Source of the DNA: Spirosoma fluviale
GTDB taxonomy: Bacteria; Bacteroidota; Bacteroidia; Cytophagales; Spirosomataceae
Length of the DNA: 64,000 nucleotides
Assembly (NCBI RefSeq): GCF_900230225.1
Contig: NZ_OCNH01000001.1
Location: forward strand, 1,116,001 to 1,180,000
Direction of reading: 5' to 3'
Shown: one piece after another, positions 43,938 through 52,456 of the stretch
Layout: every line of letters starts with the position of its first letter
Position numbering within the stretch: the stretch's first letter is position 1
The notes under the pieces: generated by a model
What the model saw: only the letters and a program-made list of their open reading frames with translations
Told to the model about the DNA's origin: nothing
The model's database searches: none
Program-made: the position numbers and the translations under genes

Positions 43938-45353
43938 TTAGCGGGCGGCTGCTTTGAGTCGGTCAAAAATGGGCAGCAGTGACTTTTTTAACGCTTTCCC
44001 CGGCGACTCAACCGCCAGATTACGGAGTTCCAGCGGGTCGGTTTTCAGGTTGTACACTTCCTCGTAGCTGTCGGCCGGTTCGCGGAGATTGTAGTAGTGA
44101 ACGTACTTCCGGTCGGCACTCAGCACCCCTTCGGATTGGGGGATAAATACGGCTGGCGTGTTGAACATGTGCTCGAAATAGAACTCCGTTCGCCAGGGCA
44201 TTTTGAGTGTTGCGCCCTCGCGAGCGTCCATCAGCTGGGTAAGGCTGCGGCCCTGCATCCGACCCGGCACCGGTACCCCCGCCAGCGTGAGCAGGGTAGG
44301 AGCAAAATCAATGTTGAGCGTATACTGGTCGGAGGTGCGGCCTTTCCGGTCCGGTCGGCGGGGGTCGTAAATAATGAGCGGCACCCGAATCGACAATTCG
44401 TGGCCGTACCATTTATCGGCAAAGCCATATTCACCTTCGTAAAACCCGTTGTCGCTGGTATACACGATGATGGTATTATCCGACAGTCCACCTTCCTGCA
44501 AGCTTCGGCGTAGGTTTCCCACCACCTCATCAATACCCGTAATCAGTCGGTTATACGATTTGGTCGTTTGCTGAAATAGTGAATCCGTGGCAAACCGGCG
44601 GCTCCAGCGGACGCGGGATTCGTTCTGGTCATTGTGCCGAAACCAGTCCGGAAACTGCCGATAGTATTTATCGTCAGCGGCAGCGGGACGTTTCAGCGTC
44701 TGGTCGCGGTAGAGGTTGGTGAATCGCTCGGCGTAGGGAAATTCGGGGTTGGCTCCATCCTGAGCGTGTGGGGCTTTAAAGCTCACCGATAAGCAGAACG
44801 GTTTTCCGGCCGGATTTCCCTGAATGAACTCGTCCATTTGCTGGCCCATTAAATCCGTCAAATGAACGGGTTTCCCCTGTGCATCTTTAGCCGCGTAGTT
44901 GCCCTGCCCATCGAACCCCCGCCAATAGTCATAGGCATTAACGGGCATCACATTTCCTACACCATACTTGCCAATGAACCCCGTTCGGTACCCGGCTTTC
45001 CGGAGCAGCACGGGGTAGGTCTGCGCCAGGGCGGAATCGGTAAAAGGCGTCACAAAATCCACAATCCCGTGCCGACGGGCGTATTGCCCGCTCAGGATAC
45101 TGGCCCGGCTGATGCAGCAGATGGGCGTAGTGACGTATGAGCGCCTGAAATAGAACCCATCCCGCGCCAGCCGGTCCAGGTTGGGCGTCTGGATAGTTTT
45201 GTTTCCGGCAACACCCAGTGCGTCCCACCGCTGGTCATCGGCCAGCAGAAAAATGATATTGGGCGCTACGGGCGGGCGCGATGCCAGGTCAACCGGCTGA
45301 CGAAGGCCGAGCATACCGGCCAGGACGATAACGAAGAGCAGGAGTCGTTTCAA
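43938..45353 (-). CDS. Exported type I sulfatase with altered active-site motif (CCISR)
   Basis: A 471-residue S1 sulfatase with a signal peptide (MKRLLLFVIVLAGMLG). Metal-binding LLADDQRWDALG is intact, as is YTSDNGFYEGEYGFADKWYGHE. The maturation motif at 79-83 is C-C-I-S-R. The usual form is C-x-P/A-x-R, so Pro/Ala is replaced by Ile at 81. Either Cys79 is still converted or activation is reduced. It is the second gene of the run amidohydrolase-sulfatase-sulfatase-GH78, 39 bp after the amidohydrolase. C-terminal EEVYNLKTDPLELRNL is typical for this class. Confidence 0.88.
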   Translation of the reverse strand: MKRLLLFVIVLAGMLGLRQPVDLASRPPVAPNIIFLLADDQRWDALGVAGNKTIQTPNLDRLARDGFYFRRSYVTTPICCISRASILSGQYARRHGIVDFVTPFTDSALAQTYPVLLRKAGYRTGFIGKYGVGNVMPVNAYDYWRGFDGQGNYAAKDAQGKPVHLTDLMGQQMDEFIQGNPAGKPFCLSVSFKAPHAQDGANPEFPYAERFTNLYRDQTLKRPAAADDKYYRQFPDWFRHNDQNESRVRWSRRFATDSLFQQTTKSYNRLITGIDEVVGNLRRSLQEGGLSDNTIIVYTSDNGFYEGEYGFADKWYGHELSIRVPLIIYDPRRPDRKGRTSDQYTLNIDFAPTLLTLAGVPVPGRMQGRSLTQLMDAREGATLKMPWRTEFYFEHMFNTPAVFIPQSEGVLSADRKYVHYYNLREPADSYEEVYNLKTDPLELRNLAVESPGKALKKSLLPIFDRLKAAAR

Positions 45354-45392
45354 GGCTTTCGGGTAAAGTAATTGCTTTTATAGAATTGTTAC

Positions 45393-47159
45393 TTACTGAG
45401 TGAAATACACTTTCCTGATCTTCCCGTTTTCAATTTTGTAAATGGCAATGGCCTCCGTCGGAGCCTTGCCAGCCACCACTGTAACCCGCTCATGGTCTAC
45501 GACGGTGTTGCCGACTACCATGCGGTTGACCAATTCGCAGTGCAGCGCGGGTGCGTTGGTAAAGAATTTTCCGTAATCCTGCCGCATGGCGTCTTTACCA
45601 TTGATGATGAGCTTGTTAGGCAAGTCATATAGTTCTATGTCGTCGGCGTAGGGTTCCAGAAAGGCCTCGATGTCGTGCGCATTATAGGCGTTCAGCTGCC
45701 GCTGAGCCAAGTCTTCGGGCTTGTCGGCCAGAAGCTGCGCCGGAGTCGCCACGAACCCCCGGTTTACGATTGTCTCTATGCGTGTCAGGGCGTTTAGGTC
45801 GGCCAGTGGATTCTGTGAAAGCACCAGTACGTTAGCCCATTTGCCTTCGGTCAACGAGCCAATCTGACCTTCTTTACCCAAAATTTTAGCCGCATTGATC
45901 GTTGACGCCTTTAACAGATCAGCATTGGTCAGATCCGCCGTTTTCATCTTGCGCAGTTCATCTATATAAGACGTACCGTGAAACGTACCGGGATTGCCCG
46001 CATCCGTGCCGGTCACTACGTTGACACCCGCCCGCCACACCCGAATCAGATTAGCCCATATGAAGGAATTTCGGTCAGTCTGTATGCGCTGATAAGCCGG
46101 ACTATTTAGGAAATCACCAAACTGTTTTTGCAGAGTTGGCTCGGGCAGGTGCTTCATGTCGAACAGCGTTCCCAACACGTAGGGGTTGGCGCGCGTAAAC
46201 TCGTAAGGAGTCAACTTGCGCTTATCCGTGAAAAAACCTGTATAGCCGTCGGCCACTACCATTGTCGGACAATAGCTAACATTCCGCTGCTTCATGAGCG
46301 CAATCAGTTCGTCATCGATCAGGCCATCTTCGGGGTTATGAACCAGGTAATCGGCGCCGTATTTTACGCCTAATTTGGCGGCCAGTAACTCCTGCGTATG
46401 AATGGCCACTTTTAGTCCATTCTTATGGCTTTCATCAATGGCAGCCTGAACCATTGCCTGCGCCTGCTCACCCGCACCAACGCCCCGTATGATGAACCAG
46501 ATTTTGATAAAATCCGGCTTATAGGGTAACTGCCGGCGTACCTGCTCACGAGCTTCGTCGGGCGTATTCGCTTTAATGATAGGCGAATCCTCAATCTTAA
46601 ACGCTTCGGGCTGGTAGGTTGAAATCAGCGGCCCCGTCATCAGAACCTGCGGACTGGTGTATCGCCGATTATATCGGTCGCGATACGCGAATTGATAAAG
46701 TGGCCCACCGATATCAATCACGGTCGTGATGCCGCAGGCCAGGTACCGACGCAGTAAATCGCCCATGTTTTCGCGCAGCCATTTACGCTCGGTTTCGTAG
46801 GGTCGGTATTTGGTCAGATCAGCACCATCAGGCCGGGTATATAATCCACCCGACTGAAACAGGTGGATGTGGCTGTCGATCAGGCCCGGCATCAGCCATT
46901 TGCCGGTTGCGTCGACAACCGTTGTGCCCGCTGTTGTCGACAGGTTTTTGCCAATTTTGCGGATGATACCGTTTTCGATGAGTAGGCTCATACCCTCGCT
47001 AACCCGGCCCGTTTCCACATCCACAAGGTTTCCGTTGGTAATCAGCACCGGTCCCGGCGGAGCAATCGTTGCCGAATCGTTTGTTAGCGACTGATTTTGG
47101 GCGAAGGACGTAGTAGCGAAAAATAAACCAAACAAAAGGGGCGGTATCCAGCGAAGCAT
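45393..47159 (-). CDS. Exported amidohydrolase fused to a C-terminal NTF2/SnoaL-like domain
   Basis: A 588-residue two-domain protein. The N-terminal 440 residues form an imidazolonepropionase-like amidohydrolase with HxH in MPGLIDSHIHLF, further metal ligands in KVAIHTQELL and the late TGTDAG aspartate. The final 120 residues (QLNAYNAHDIEAFLEPYADD onward, ending in KVYFTQ) match the small NTF2/SnoaL fold. The ATG at 47159 starts a signal peptide (MLRWIPPLLFGLFF to AQ); a GTG at 47234 would add 25 residues before it. The substrate is unknown. It appears to be the first gene of the sulfatase-GH78 run. Confidence 0.8.
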   Translation of the reverse strand: MLRWIPPLLFGLFFATTSFAQNQSLTNDSATIAPPGPVLITNGNLVDVETGRVSEGMSLLIENGIIRKIGKNLSTTAGTTVVDATGKWLMPGLIDSHIHLFQSGGLYTRPDGADLTKYRPYETERKWLRENMGDLLRRYLACGITTVIDIGGPLYQFAYRDRYNRRYTSPQVLMTGPLISTYQPEAFKIEDSPIIKANTPDEAREQVRRQLPYKPDFIKIWFIIRGVGAGEQAQAMVQAAIDESHKNGLKVAIHTQELLAAKLGVKYGADYLVHNPEDGLIDDELIALMKQRNVSYCPTMVVADGYTGFFTDKRKLTPYEFTRANPYVLGTLFDMKHLPEPTLQKQFGDFLNSPAYQRIQTDRNSFIWANLIRVWRAGVNVVTGTDAGNPGTFHGTSYIDELRKMKTADLTNADLLKASTINAAKILGKEGQIGSLTEGKWANVLVLSQNPLADLNALTRIETIVNRGFVATPAQLLADKPEDLAQRQLNAYNAHDIEAFLEPYADDIELYDLPNKLIINGKDAMRQDYGKFFTNAPALHCELVNRMVVGNTVVDHERVTVVAGKAPTEAIAIYKIENGKIRKVYFTQ

Positions 47160-47597
47160 ACTTATAGAGAATTTTGGCAAAAAATAGAATCTGTTTAAAA
47201 ATGCCTGACTATACAGTTGATATTTGATAAACACACGAATGCTGGGCTAAGCCTAATGTATCCTTTACGATGTGGCGCTTGCGACCGTTTCTAAGAAAGC
47301 TCTAACTAATTACGCCCGTCTTTCTCTTTAAAATAGTTGATTAACAGAGCGATACGTGTGTTTGGTTGAACGATTAAAACGATGAGGCTGGGACTATATA
47401 CTCAATTTAATCCTGAATTGAGGTGAACATTTGCAGCTATATAGACCTTTGTAGTGCTATAGCAGGCAAGTCTACATCGTCAGGAAGGCGAACAGCGGTA
47501 TAAAGGTCACTGTGACAATCGAACATTCCTTTACGTCCAAAAGGCTGGCTTTAACATGGTCATAATTGAATTCCATACTTAGTTTTAGTTAAGTCTA
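47160..47597. other. Divergent intergenic region, 438 bp
   Basis: The gap separates the amidohydrolase unit (minus) from the amidase gene (plus) and should hold both promoters. No RNA gene, long inverted repeat or credible reading frame is visible, and no exact -7 box was found. Confidence 0.5.
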
Positions 47598-48641
47598 TTG
47601 CATCTGTTAGCCCTATTTATCGTTTACCTGACGCTCTCCGGGATATACTCTCCTGATACCGTTAGCGACCCGTCAACTGTCACGTCGACCCTTCGGTTCA
47701 GTCAGCAATCCCGTCAGAAAAAGAAGCGAGCCAAACCGCCTGTCCGCCAATCGGCCAGGAAGCAAACTGCCCGTACCGGAAAGCGCAGTCAGGCGCGCCC
47801 GACTGCGAAAAAAACTCGCCAGCCCGTGCGGGTGGCCAAACGGAGTCGGTCGGTCGTGGCAGTCCGAAAGAAAAGGACGGTTAGTAAGAAAGTGGTCTTG
47901 CCCGTAAGCCGCCGACTCGCCATCATGGGCAGCCGGTACGCGACGATCCCAACACTTGACGGGCAACTTGGCGGAACGGTATATTACCTCGCTTCCGGGC
48001 ACGGCGGTCCCGATCCGGGAGCCATTGGCCGGTATCGCAAGCAACGACTCCCCGAAGATGAATATGCGTATGATGTAACCCTGCGGCTTGCCCGGTTGCT
48101 TATTCAGCACGGTGCCACGGTGTACATGATCGTGCAGGACCGGAATGATGGGATTCGGGACCAGGCGGTGTTGCCCATCGACTACGATGAAGTGGCGTAC
48201 CCAAATCAGGCCATACCCCTAAATCAAACCAGTCGGTTACGGCAGACAACTACGGCGGTCAATGGTGAATACGCCCGCCATAAAGGACGGTACCAGCGGT
48301 TCATCACCATTCACGTCGATAGCCGGAGTAAAGGTGAAACGACCGATGTGTTTTTCTACCATCATCCGCAAAGTAAAGTCGGGTTGCGACTGGCGCGGCA
48401 TATCCATAAAACGTTTCTGGCCAACTACCGGCGCCATCGCCCCGCTCGCCCGTACATGGGCCGGGTCAGTAGCCGGGGGAGCTTATACGTCGTGAAGAAC
48501 AGCCACCCGCCCACGGTTTTTATCGAACTGGGTAATATTCAGAATTCACTGGATCAGCGCCGATTCCTGATTCCCCAGAACCGGCAGGCGCTGGCCAACT
48601 GGATGTGTCAGGGCATAGTGACAGATTACAGGACGAGGTAA
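47598..48641 (+). CDS. N-acetylmuramoyl-L-alanine amidase (Amidase_3) with a long basic linker
   Basis: A 347-residue cell-wall hydrolase. The C-terminal 220 residues form an Amidase_3 domain: zinc ligands His135 (ASGHGGPDPGA), Glu153 or Glu155 (LPEDEYAYDV) and the histidine of ITIHVDSR, plus catalytic Glu in VFIELGNIQN. The N-terminal 20 residues are a hydrophobic leader. Between them, about 38-106 is almost only Lys, Arg, Ala, Ser, Thr, Pro and Val, a disordered basic linker that could hold the enzyme to the acidic wall or outer membrane. Only a TTG start is available in frame; the codons before it include a stop. The amidase domain is firm, the start moderately so. It begins the plus-strand half of the window. 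Confidence 0.82.
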   Translation: MHLLALFIVYLTLSGIYSPDTVSDPSTVTSTLRFSQQSRQKKKRAKPPVRQSARKQTARTGKRSQARPTAKKTRQPVRVAKRSRSVVAVRKKRTVSKKVVLPVSRRLAIMGSRYATIPTLDGQLGGTVYYLASGHGGPDPGAIGRYRKQRLPEDEYAYDVTLRLARLLIQHGATVYMIVQDRNDGIRDQAVLPIDYDEVAYPNQAIPLNQTSRLRQTTTAVNGEYARHKGRYQRFITIHVDSRSKGETTDVFFYHHPQSKVGLRLARHIHKTFLANYRRHRPARPYMGRVSSRGSLYVVKNSHPPTVFIELGNIQNSLDQRRFLIPQNRQALANWMCQGIVTDYRTR

Positions 48642-48773
48642 GCCCTGCCAAATGAGCTACTACTTTCCGGATTGCGCTGAGCAGGGTTTCGCTTATCCAA
48701 TAAATCGTGATAAATAGTCCTGAAAAATTCACAAAATAATAGGTTGGCTGTAAGGTGGAATACGAACTTTATG

Positions 48774-48781
48774 TACTTTTG
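48774..48781 (+). promoter_or_regulatory. -7 box before the first CE1 esterase
   Basis: TACTTTTG at 48774-48781 matches TAnnTTTG exactly, 23 nt before the ATG at 48805. The nearest upstream TTG (48744-48746) lies 27 nt away instead of 19-21, so the -33 half is weak. Confidence 0.4.
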
Positions 48782-48804
48782 ACACAAAGGGAAAAACGTT
48801 ACGT

Positions 48805-49983
48805 ATGAATCGGATATACAGCCAGCTTATTGCGTTACTATTAGTCGGAAATCACTGGGTACAGGCGCAGCAAGCGCACGTGAATCTCGACTGGAACCCC
48901 CAGAAGAACACGCAGAATCTGCTGCCTTTCGGTGCCAGTGTCATCTCGCCCGAAGTTCGGGATGATCGTACCGTTACCTTCCGGCTTAAAGCGCCCGATG
49001 CCAAAGCTGTTCTGCTGACCGGTGGCCCAATGCTGCTGGCGTTGACCGCAAAAGACCCCATTCCCTTTCAAAAGAGTGAAGACGGCCTTTGGTCGCTGAC
49101 GGTTGGGCCGCTGAAGCCCGATATGTACGTCTACAAATTCATTATCGACGGTGTTCAGGTTGTCGACCCGAACAATACGCTGACGGGTTTTAATGACCAG
49201 CCCGGCTACAGTAATCTGGTTGTTCAGGGCGACGGCCCCGCTTATTACGATGCCAAACCCGTACCGCACGGTGCCGTAACGCGGCATATTTACCATTCGG
49301 ACGTGCTCAATGGCGAGCGGGAAATTTACGTGTACACGCCCCCCGGTTATACGTCCAAAAAGAAATACCCGGTGCTGTATCTGATGGGCGGCAGTGGTGA
49401 ACTGGCCTCCGGATGGGCACTCGACGGCCGGGCTAATTTCATTGCCGATAACCTGATTGCCGAAGGTAAAATGGTGCCCATGCTCATTGCCATGCCCAAC
49501 AATCAGGTGGTTCACCGTAGCGATCCGGCCCATACTGAAAAGACGTTCCCGCTGCTGGAAGAGGAATTGAAGAAGCAGATTATCCCGCTGATCGACAAAA
49601 CGTACAGTACCCGCACCGACCGCAAAGGACGTGCCCTGGCGGGTCTGTCGATGGGAGGGCGACATACGCAGTTGGTGGGGTTGAAAAATCTTGATTTGTT
49701 CAGCGCCTTCGGTGTTCTGAGCGCGGGCGATCTGGAAACCGAAAAAGTTAGTGCTGCCTTCCTCAACGACCCGGCCGCTAACCGGAAAGTTGATTACCTG
49801 CTGGTTGGGCAGGGAACCGGCGAGGTAGAAACCATCGGTAAACGGGCTGTAGCCTTGCACGAGGCCCTGCAAAAGCATAACATCAAACATGATTACTACG
49901 TCGGTGGTGAAGGGGCTCATGACTGGGGCACCTGGCGGCATCTGCTGTATTATAAGCTTCTGCCGAACCTCTGGCGGAAATGA
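48805..49983 (+). CDS. Exported CE1-type esterase with N-terminal CBM48-like domain (1)
   Basis: A 392-residue secreted esterase: signal peptide (MNRIYSQLIALLLVG to AQ), an immunoglobulin-like CBM48/E-set domain at about 35-145 (VTFRLKAPDAKAVLLTGG, PLKPDMYVYKFIIDG), and an esterase-D alpha/beta hydrolase from about 155. The nucleophile is Ser282 in AGLSMGG and the late histidine is in EGAHDWGTWR. The usual oxyanion HGxG is changed to LMGGSGE at 193-199, unlike the two homologues downstream. Enzymes of this architecture include feruloyl and acetyl esterases on xylan or pectin. It opens a run of four esterases and is followed by a short hairpin. Confidence 0.87.
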   Translation: MNRIYSQLIALLLVGNHWVQAQQAHVNLDWNPQKNTQNLLPFGASVISPEVRDDRTVTFRLKAPDAKAVLLTGGPMLLALTAKDPIPFQKSEDGLWSLTVGPLKPDMYVYKFIIDGVQVVDPNNTLTGFNDQPGYSNLVVQGDGPAYYDAKPVPHGAVTRHIYHSDVLNGEREIYVYTPPGYTSKKKYPVLYLMGGSGELASGWALDGRANFIADNLIAEGKMVPMLIAMPNNQVVHRSDPAHTEKTFPLLEEELKKQIIPLIDKTYSTRTDRKGRALAGLSMGGRHTQLVGLKNLDLFSAFGVLSAGDLETEKVSAAFLNDPAANRKVDYLLVGQGTGEVETIGKRAVALHEALQKHNIKHDYYVGGEGAHDWGTWRHLLYYKLLPNLWRK

Positions 49984-49994
49984 GACAATGATGC

Positions 49995-50014
49995 CGCGAG
50001 GCTCTGGCCTCGCG
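49995..50014 (+). terminator. Short hairpin between the first two CE1 genes
   Basis: CGCGAGGC (49995-50002) pairs with GCCTCGCG (50007-50014) across a TCTG loop, with some further flanking pairing. It lies 12 nt after the first esterase stop and 25 nt before the next start, so it may attenuate or protect rather than fully terminate. Confidence 0.5.
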
Positions 50015-50038
50015 CCATCGACATAAACCCCTAAACGA

Positions 50039-51196
50039 ATGAAAATCAAGATGAAAACTCATTGCTCTTTAGCAACCCTGTGCGCAACACTTTTTGCGGT
50101 TGGCGCTCTGGCGCAGGCTCCCCAGCGGACGCCCACGCCCAACGACACGCTCAAATCACCCAAAGTGCTGGACGACAAGCGGGTGATGATTCAGATTTAT
50201 GCGCCCAAAGCCAGCGAGGTAACCGTTGGTGGCGATTTCCTGTCGGGGGGCAAACCCCTCGGCCTGACCAAAAATGAGGTAGGCGTCTGGTCCGCAACGA
50301 CCAGCCCGCTTCGCCCGGATTATTATTCGTACACGCTGATGGTCGATGGCGTCCGGACAATGGATCCCAAGAATCCCATTATCAAACAAGGCATCAGCAG
50401 CCTCGAAAATATCATGCTCGTGCCGGGTGCCGAAACGGCTTTTGAGGATAACAAAGCCGTTCCCCACGGCGAAGTTCGGGAGGTTTGGTATTCGTCGAAA
50501 TCGCTTAATATGATGCGTCGGATGCATGTCTATACGCCACCGGGCTATGAAAAAGGCACGACGAAGTACCCCGTTTTCTACCTGTTGCATGGTGCCGGCG
50601 ACGATGATTCGGGTTGGAACACCATTGGCCGGGCGGGTTTTATTATCGACAATCTCCTAGCTGCGGGGCAGGCTAAACCGATGATTGTCGTCATGCCCAA
50701 CGGAAGTATGCCGCTGCCCCCATCGAGTGGAATGAATGCCCAGGCCATGAATACCATCCGGTCGATGTTCGCCAATGATTTGCTCAACGACATCATGCCA
50801 ACGGTAGAGAAAACCTACCGCACGTTGCCCAATCGCGAAAATCGGGCGTTGGCGGGCCTGAGCATGGGCGGTTTCCAGACGCTGGACGTCACGATGACCC
50901 GCCCCGAGCTGTTCAACTACGTGGGCGTATTTAGTTCCGGATTTTTCGGGGCTTCCATCGACGAAGCCGAAACGAAATATGCCAGCGCGTTAAACGATCC
51001 TGCATTCAACAAGAACAAAAAACTGTTCTGGATCGGCATCGGTAAAGATGATTTCGTGATGGACGCCAACAAAAAAACGCTGGCTCTCCTCGACAAGCAT
51101 CAGATCAAATACCAGTACAAAGAAACCTCGGGTGGACACACCTGGATCAACTGGCGGCAGTACCTTAATGAGTATGTGCCGCTGCTGTTTAAGTAG
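50039..51196 (+). CDS. Exported CE1-type esterase with N-terminal CBM48-like domain (2)
   Basis: A 385-residue homologue of the flanking esterases, closest to the one at 52457-53584. The signal peptide ends near LAQ26; an alternative ATG at 50051 (MKTHCSL) would also keep it. The E-set domain is at about 45-130 (IYAPKASEVTVGGDFLSGG) and the catalytic domain from about 145. HVYTPPGYEKGTTKYPVFYLL leads to the oxyanion HGAGD at 184-188; Ser275 lies in LAGLSMGG; the late histidine is in SGGHTWINWRQYL. Likely substrate: ferulate or acetate esters on plant polysaccharides, as in CE1. It is the second gene of a probable operon. Confidence 0.88.
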   Translation: MKIKMKTHCSLATLCATLFAVGALAQAPQRTPTPNDTLKSPKVLDDKRVMIQIYAPKASEVTVGGDFLSGGKPLGLTKNEVGVWSATTSPLRPDYYSYTLMVDGVRTMDPKNPIIKQGISSLENIMLVPGAETAFEDNKAVPHGEVREVWYSSKSLNMMRRMHVYTPPGYEKGTTKYPVFYLLHGAGDDDSGWNTIGRAGFIIDNLLAAGQAKPMIVVMPNGSMPLPPSSGMNAQAMNTIRSMFANDLLNDIMPTVEKTYRTLPNRENRALAGLSMGGFQTLDVTMTRPELFNYVGVFSSGFFGASIDEAETKYASALNDPAFNKNKKLFWIGIGKDDFVMDANKKTLALLDKHQIKYQYKETSGGHTWINWRQYLNEYVPLLFK

Positions 51197-51290
51197 GTGG
51201 ACGTTGGCGTAAATTACCCCACGGCAACGGCCGCCCGGCCCAACTTCCCTCGAAGTCTGGCCTTGTAGGTTTTTAGAATTGACGTTAACT

Positions 51291-51440
51291 AGTCGCGTAG
51301 CGACGGAATGTTGGTAGCAAAGGTTGGCTTTGGGTCAACTGGCGTGCCGTAGATACGCAACCGGGTTATGTAGCGTACCTACGGCACGCGGGCCGCTTCA
51401 GGGGCTATATTGGCTACCAACATTTCGTCGCTACGCGACT
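51291..51440 (+). repeat. Nested inverted repeat after the second CE1 gene
   Basis: Outer arms 51291-51318 and 51413-51440 pair over 28 nt with one mismatch (they start AGTCGCGTAGCGACG). Inside, GCGTGCCGTAG and nearby bases (51342-51358) pair with CTACGGCACGC (51379-51389) with small bulges. The full element is 150 nt and lies in the 369-bp gap between the second and third esterases. The remainder of this gap holds no clear gene. Confidence 0.65.
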
Positions 51441-51565
51441 GCCTATGTACCTGGTCTTTTGCGTCCTGCAAGGTTATGCCCTTATAAACGGGTTGGTAGT
51501 TCTGCCACTTCTGGAGATAAATTTTATTGATCAATTTATTAGCCTCAAATTTTATAACTCACTCA

Positions 51566-52441
51566 ATGAACCCAACCCGATTACATTTTCTGCTTTGCTT
51601 CCTTTGCTTCTCTACGCTCTCCTTTGCGGCTAAAGTCGATTCGCTGGATGTGCCATCGGCCGCGATGAAAAAGAACCTCCGGGCGGCTGTCGTTCTGCCA
51701 AACTCGTATGCTAAGGGGAAGGCCAACTATCCCGTTTTGTATCTGCTGCATGGTGGTGGAGGGAAGTTCAACGACTGGCTGAATAAAACGCCCGACAAAA
51801 TGCTTCTGCATAATCTGGCCGATCAATATAACATCATCATCGTGACGCCGGAAGGGGAACCCTTAAGCGGTTACCTGGATAGCCCCGTTCAGAAAGACAA
51901 CCTCTTCGAAACCTACATTACGAAAGAGGTTGTCGAAAAAATTGATAACACCTACCGCACCATCCGCGACCGAAAGGGGCGGGTCATTACGGGCCTGAGC
52001 ATGGGTGGTCATGGTGCCTTGTACCTGTCGGGCCGTCACCCGGAGCTTTACTGTGCTGCCGGTAGCATGAGCGGAGCACTCGATCTGGCAACCACACACT
52101 GGAAAATTACACCGGAATTCGCGAAACAGATTGCGCCGGGTTTCACCCGGATATTGGGACCTGTTGGGTCGACGCCTGATTTATACGCGGCTAACTCGGT
52201 CGTTAACATGGCTGACAAATTGAAAGCAAATGCCCTGCCACTGATCATTGATTGTGGGGTCGATGACTTCCTGATCGAGCCGAATCGGGAACTGCACCGT
52301 CGGCTGGTGTACAACCAGACTCCGCACGATTACACAGAGCATCCGGGTGCGCACACTTGGGACTATTGGGAGAATTCGCTGCCATCGCATGTCTTGTTTT
52401 TTAGTAAAATATTGACCCAAAACGGCGTTGTTGTTCCCTGA
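51566..52441 (+). CDS. Exported esterase, tributyrin esterase/S-formylglutathione-hydrolase-like
   Basis: A 291-residue CE1-fold esterase without the N-terminal E-set domain of its neighbours. Signal peptide at 1-21; oxyanion motif LLHGGGG at 60-66; nucleophile Ser145 in TGLSMGG; late histidine in HPGAHTWDYWEN. A TTG at 51527 would add 13 residues before the signal, so the ATG at 51566 is used. The domain alone resembles EstA-type short-chain esterases, but the cluster suggests a plant glycan ester. It follows the nested repeat and precedes the fourth esterase by 15 bp, so the two are co-transcribed. Confidence 0.86.
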   Translation: MNPTRLHFLLCFLCFSTLSFAAKVDSLDVPSAAMKKNLRAAVVLPNSYAKGKANYPVLYLLHGGGGKFNDWLNKTPDKMLLHNLADQYNIIIVTPEGEPLSGYLDSPVQKDNLFETYITKEVVEKIDNTYRTIRDRKGRVITGLSMGGHGALYLSGRHPELYCAAGSMSGALDLATTHWKITPEFAKQIAPGFTRILGPVGSTPDLYAANSVVNMADKLKANALPLIIDCGVDDFLIEPNRELHRRLVYNQTPHDYTEHPGAHTWDYWENSLPSHVLFFSKILTQNGVVVP

Positions 52442-52456
52442 TCTACCCGTGACTGT

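Noticed and set aside
48841..50049. A 402-codon open frame on the minus strand, antisense to the first CE1 esterase.
   Set aside because: The plus-strand frame has a signal peptide, a GLSMGG nucleophile and homologues next door. The antisense frame has no recognisable motif and follows from codon bias.
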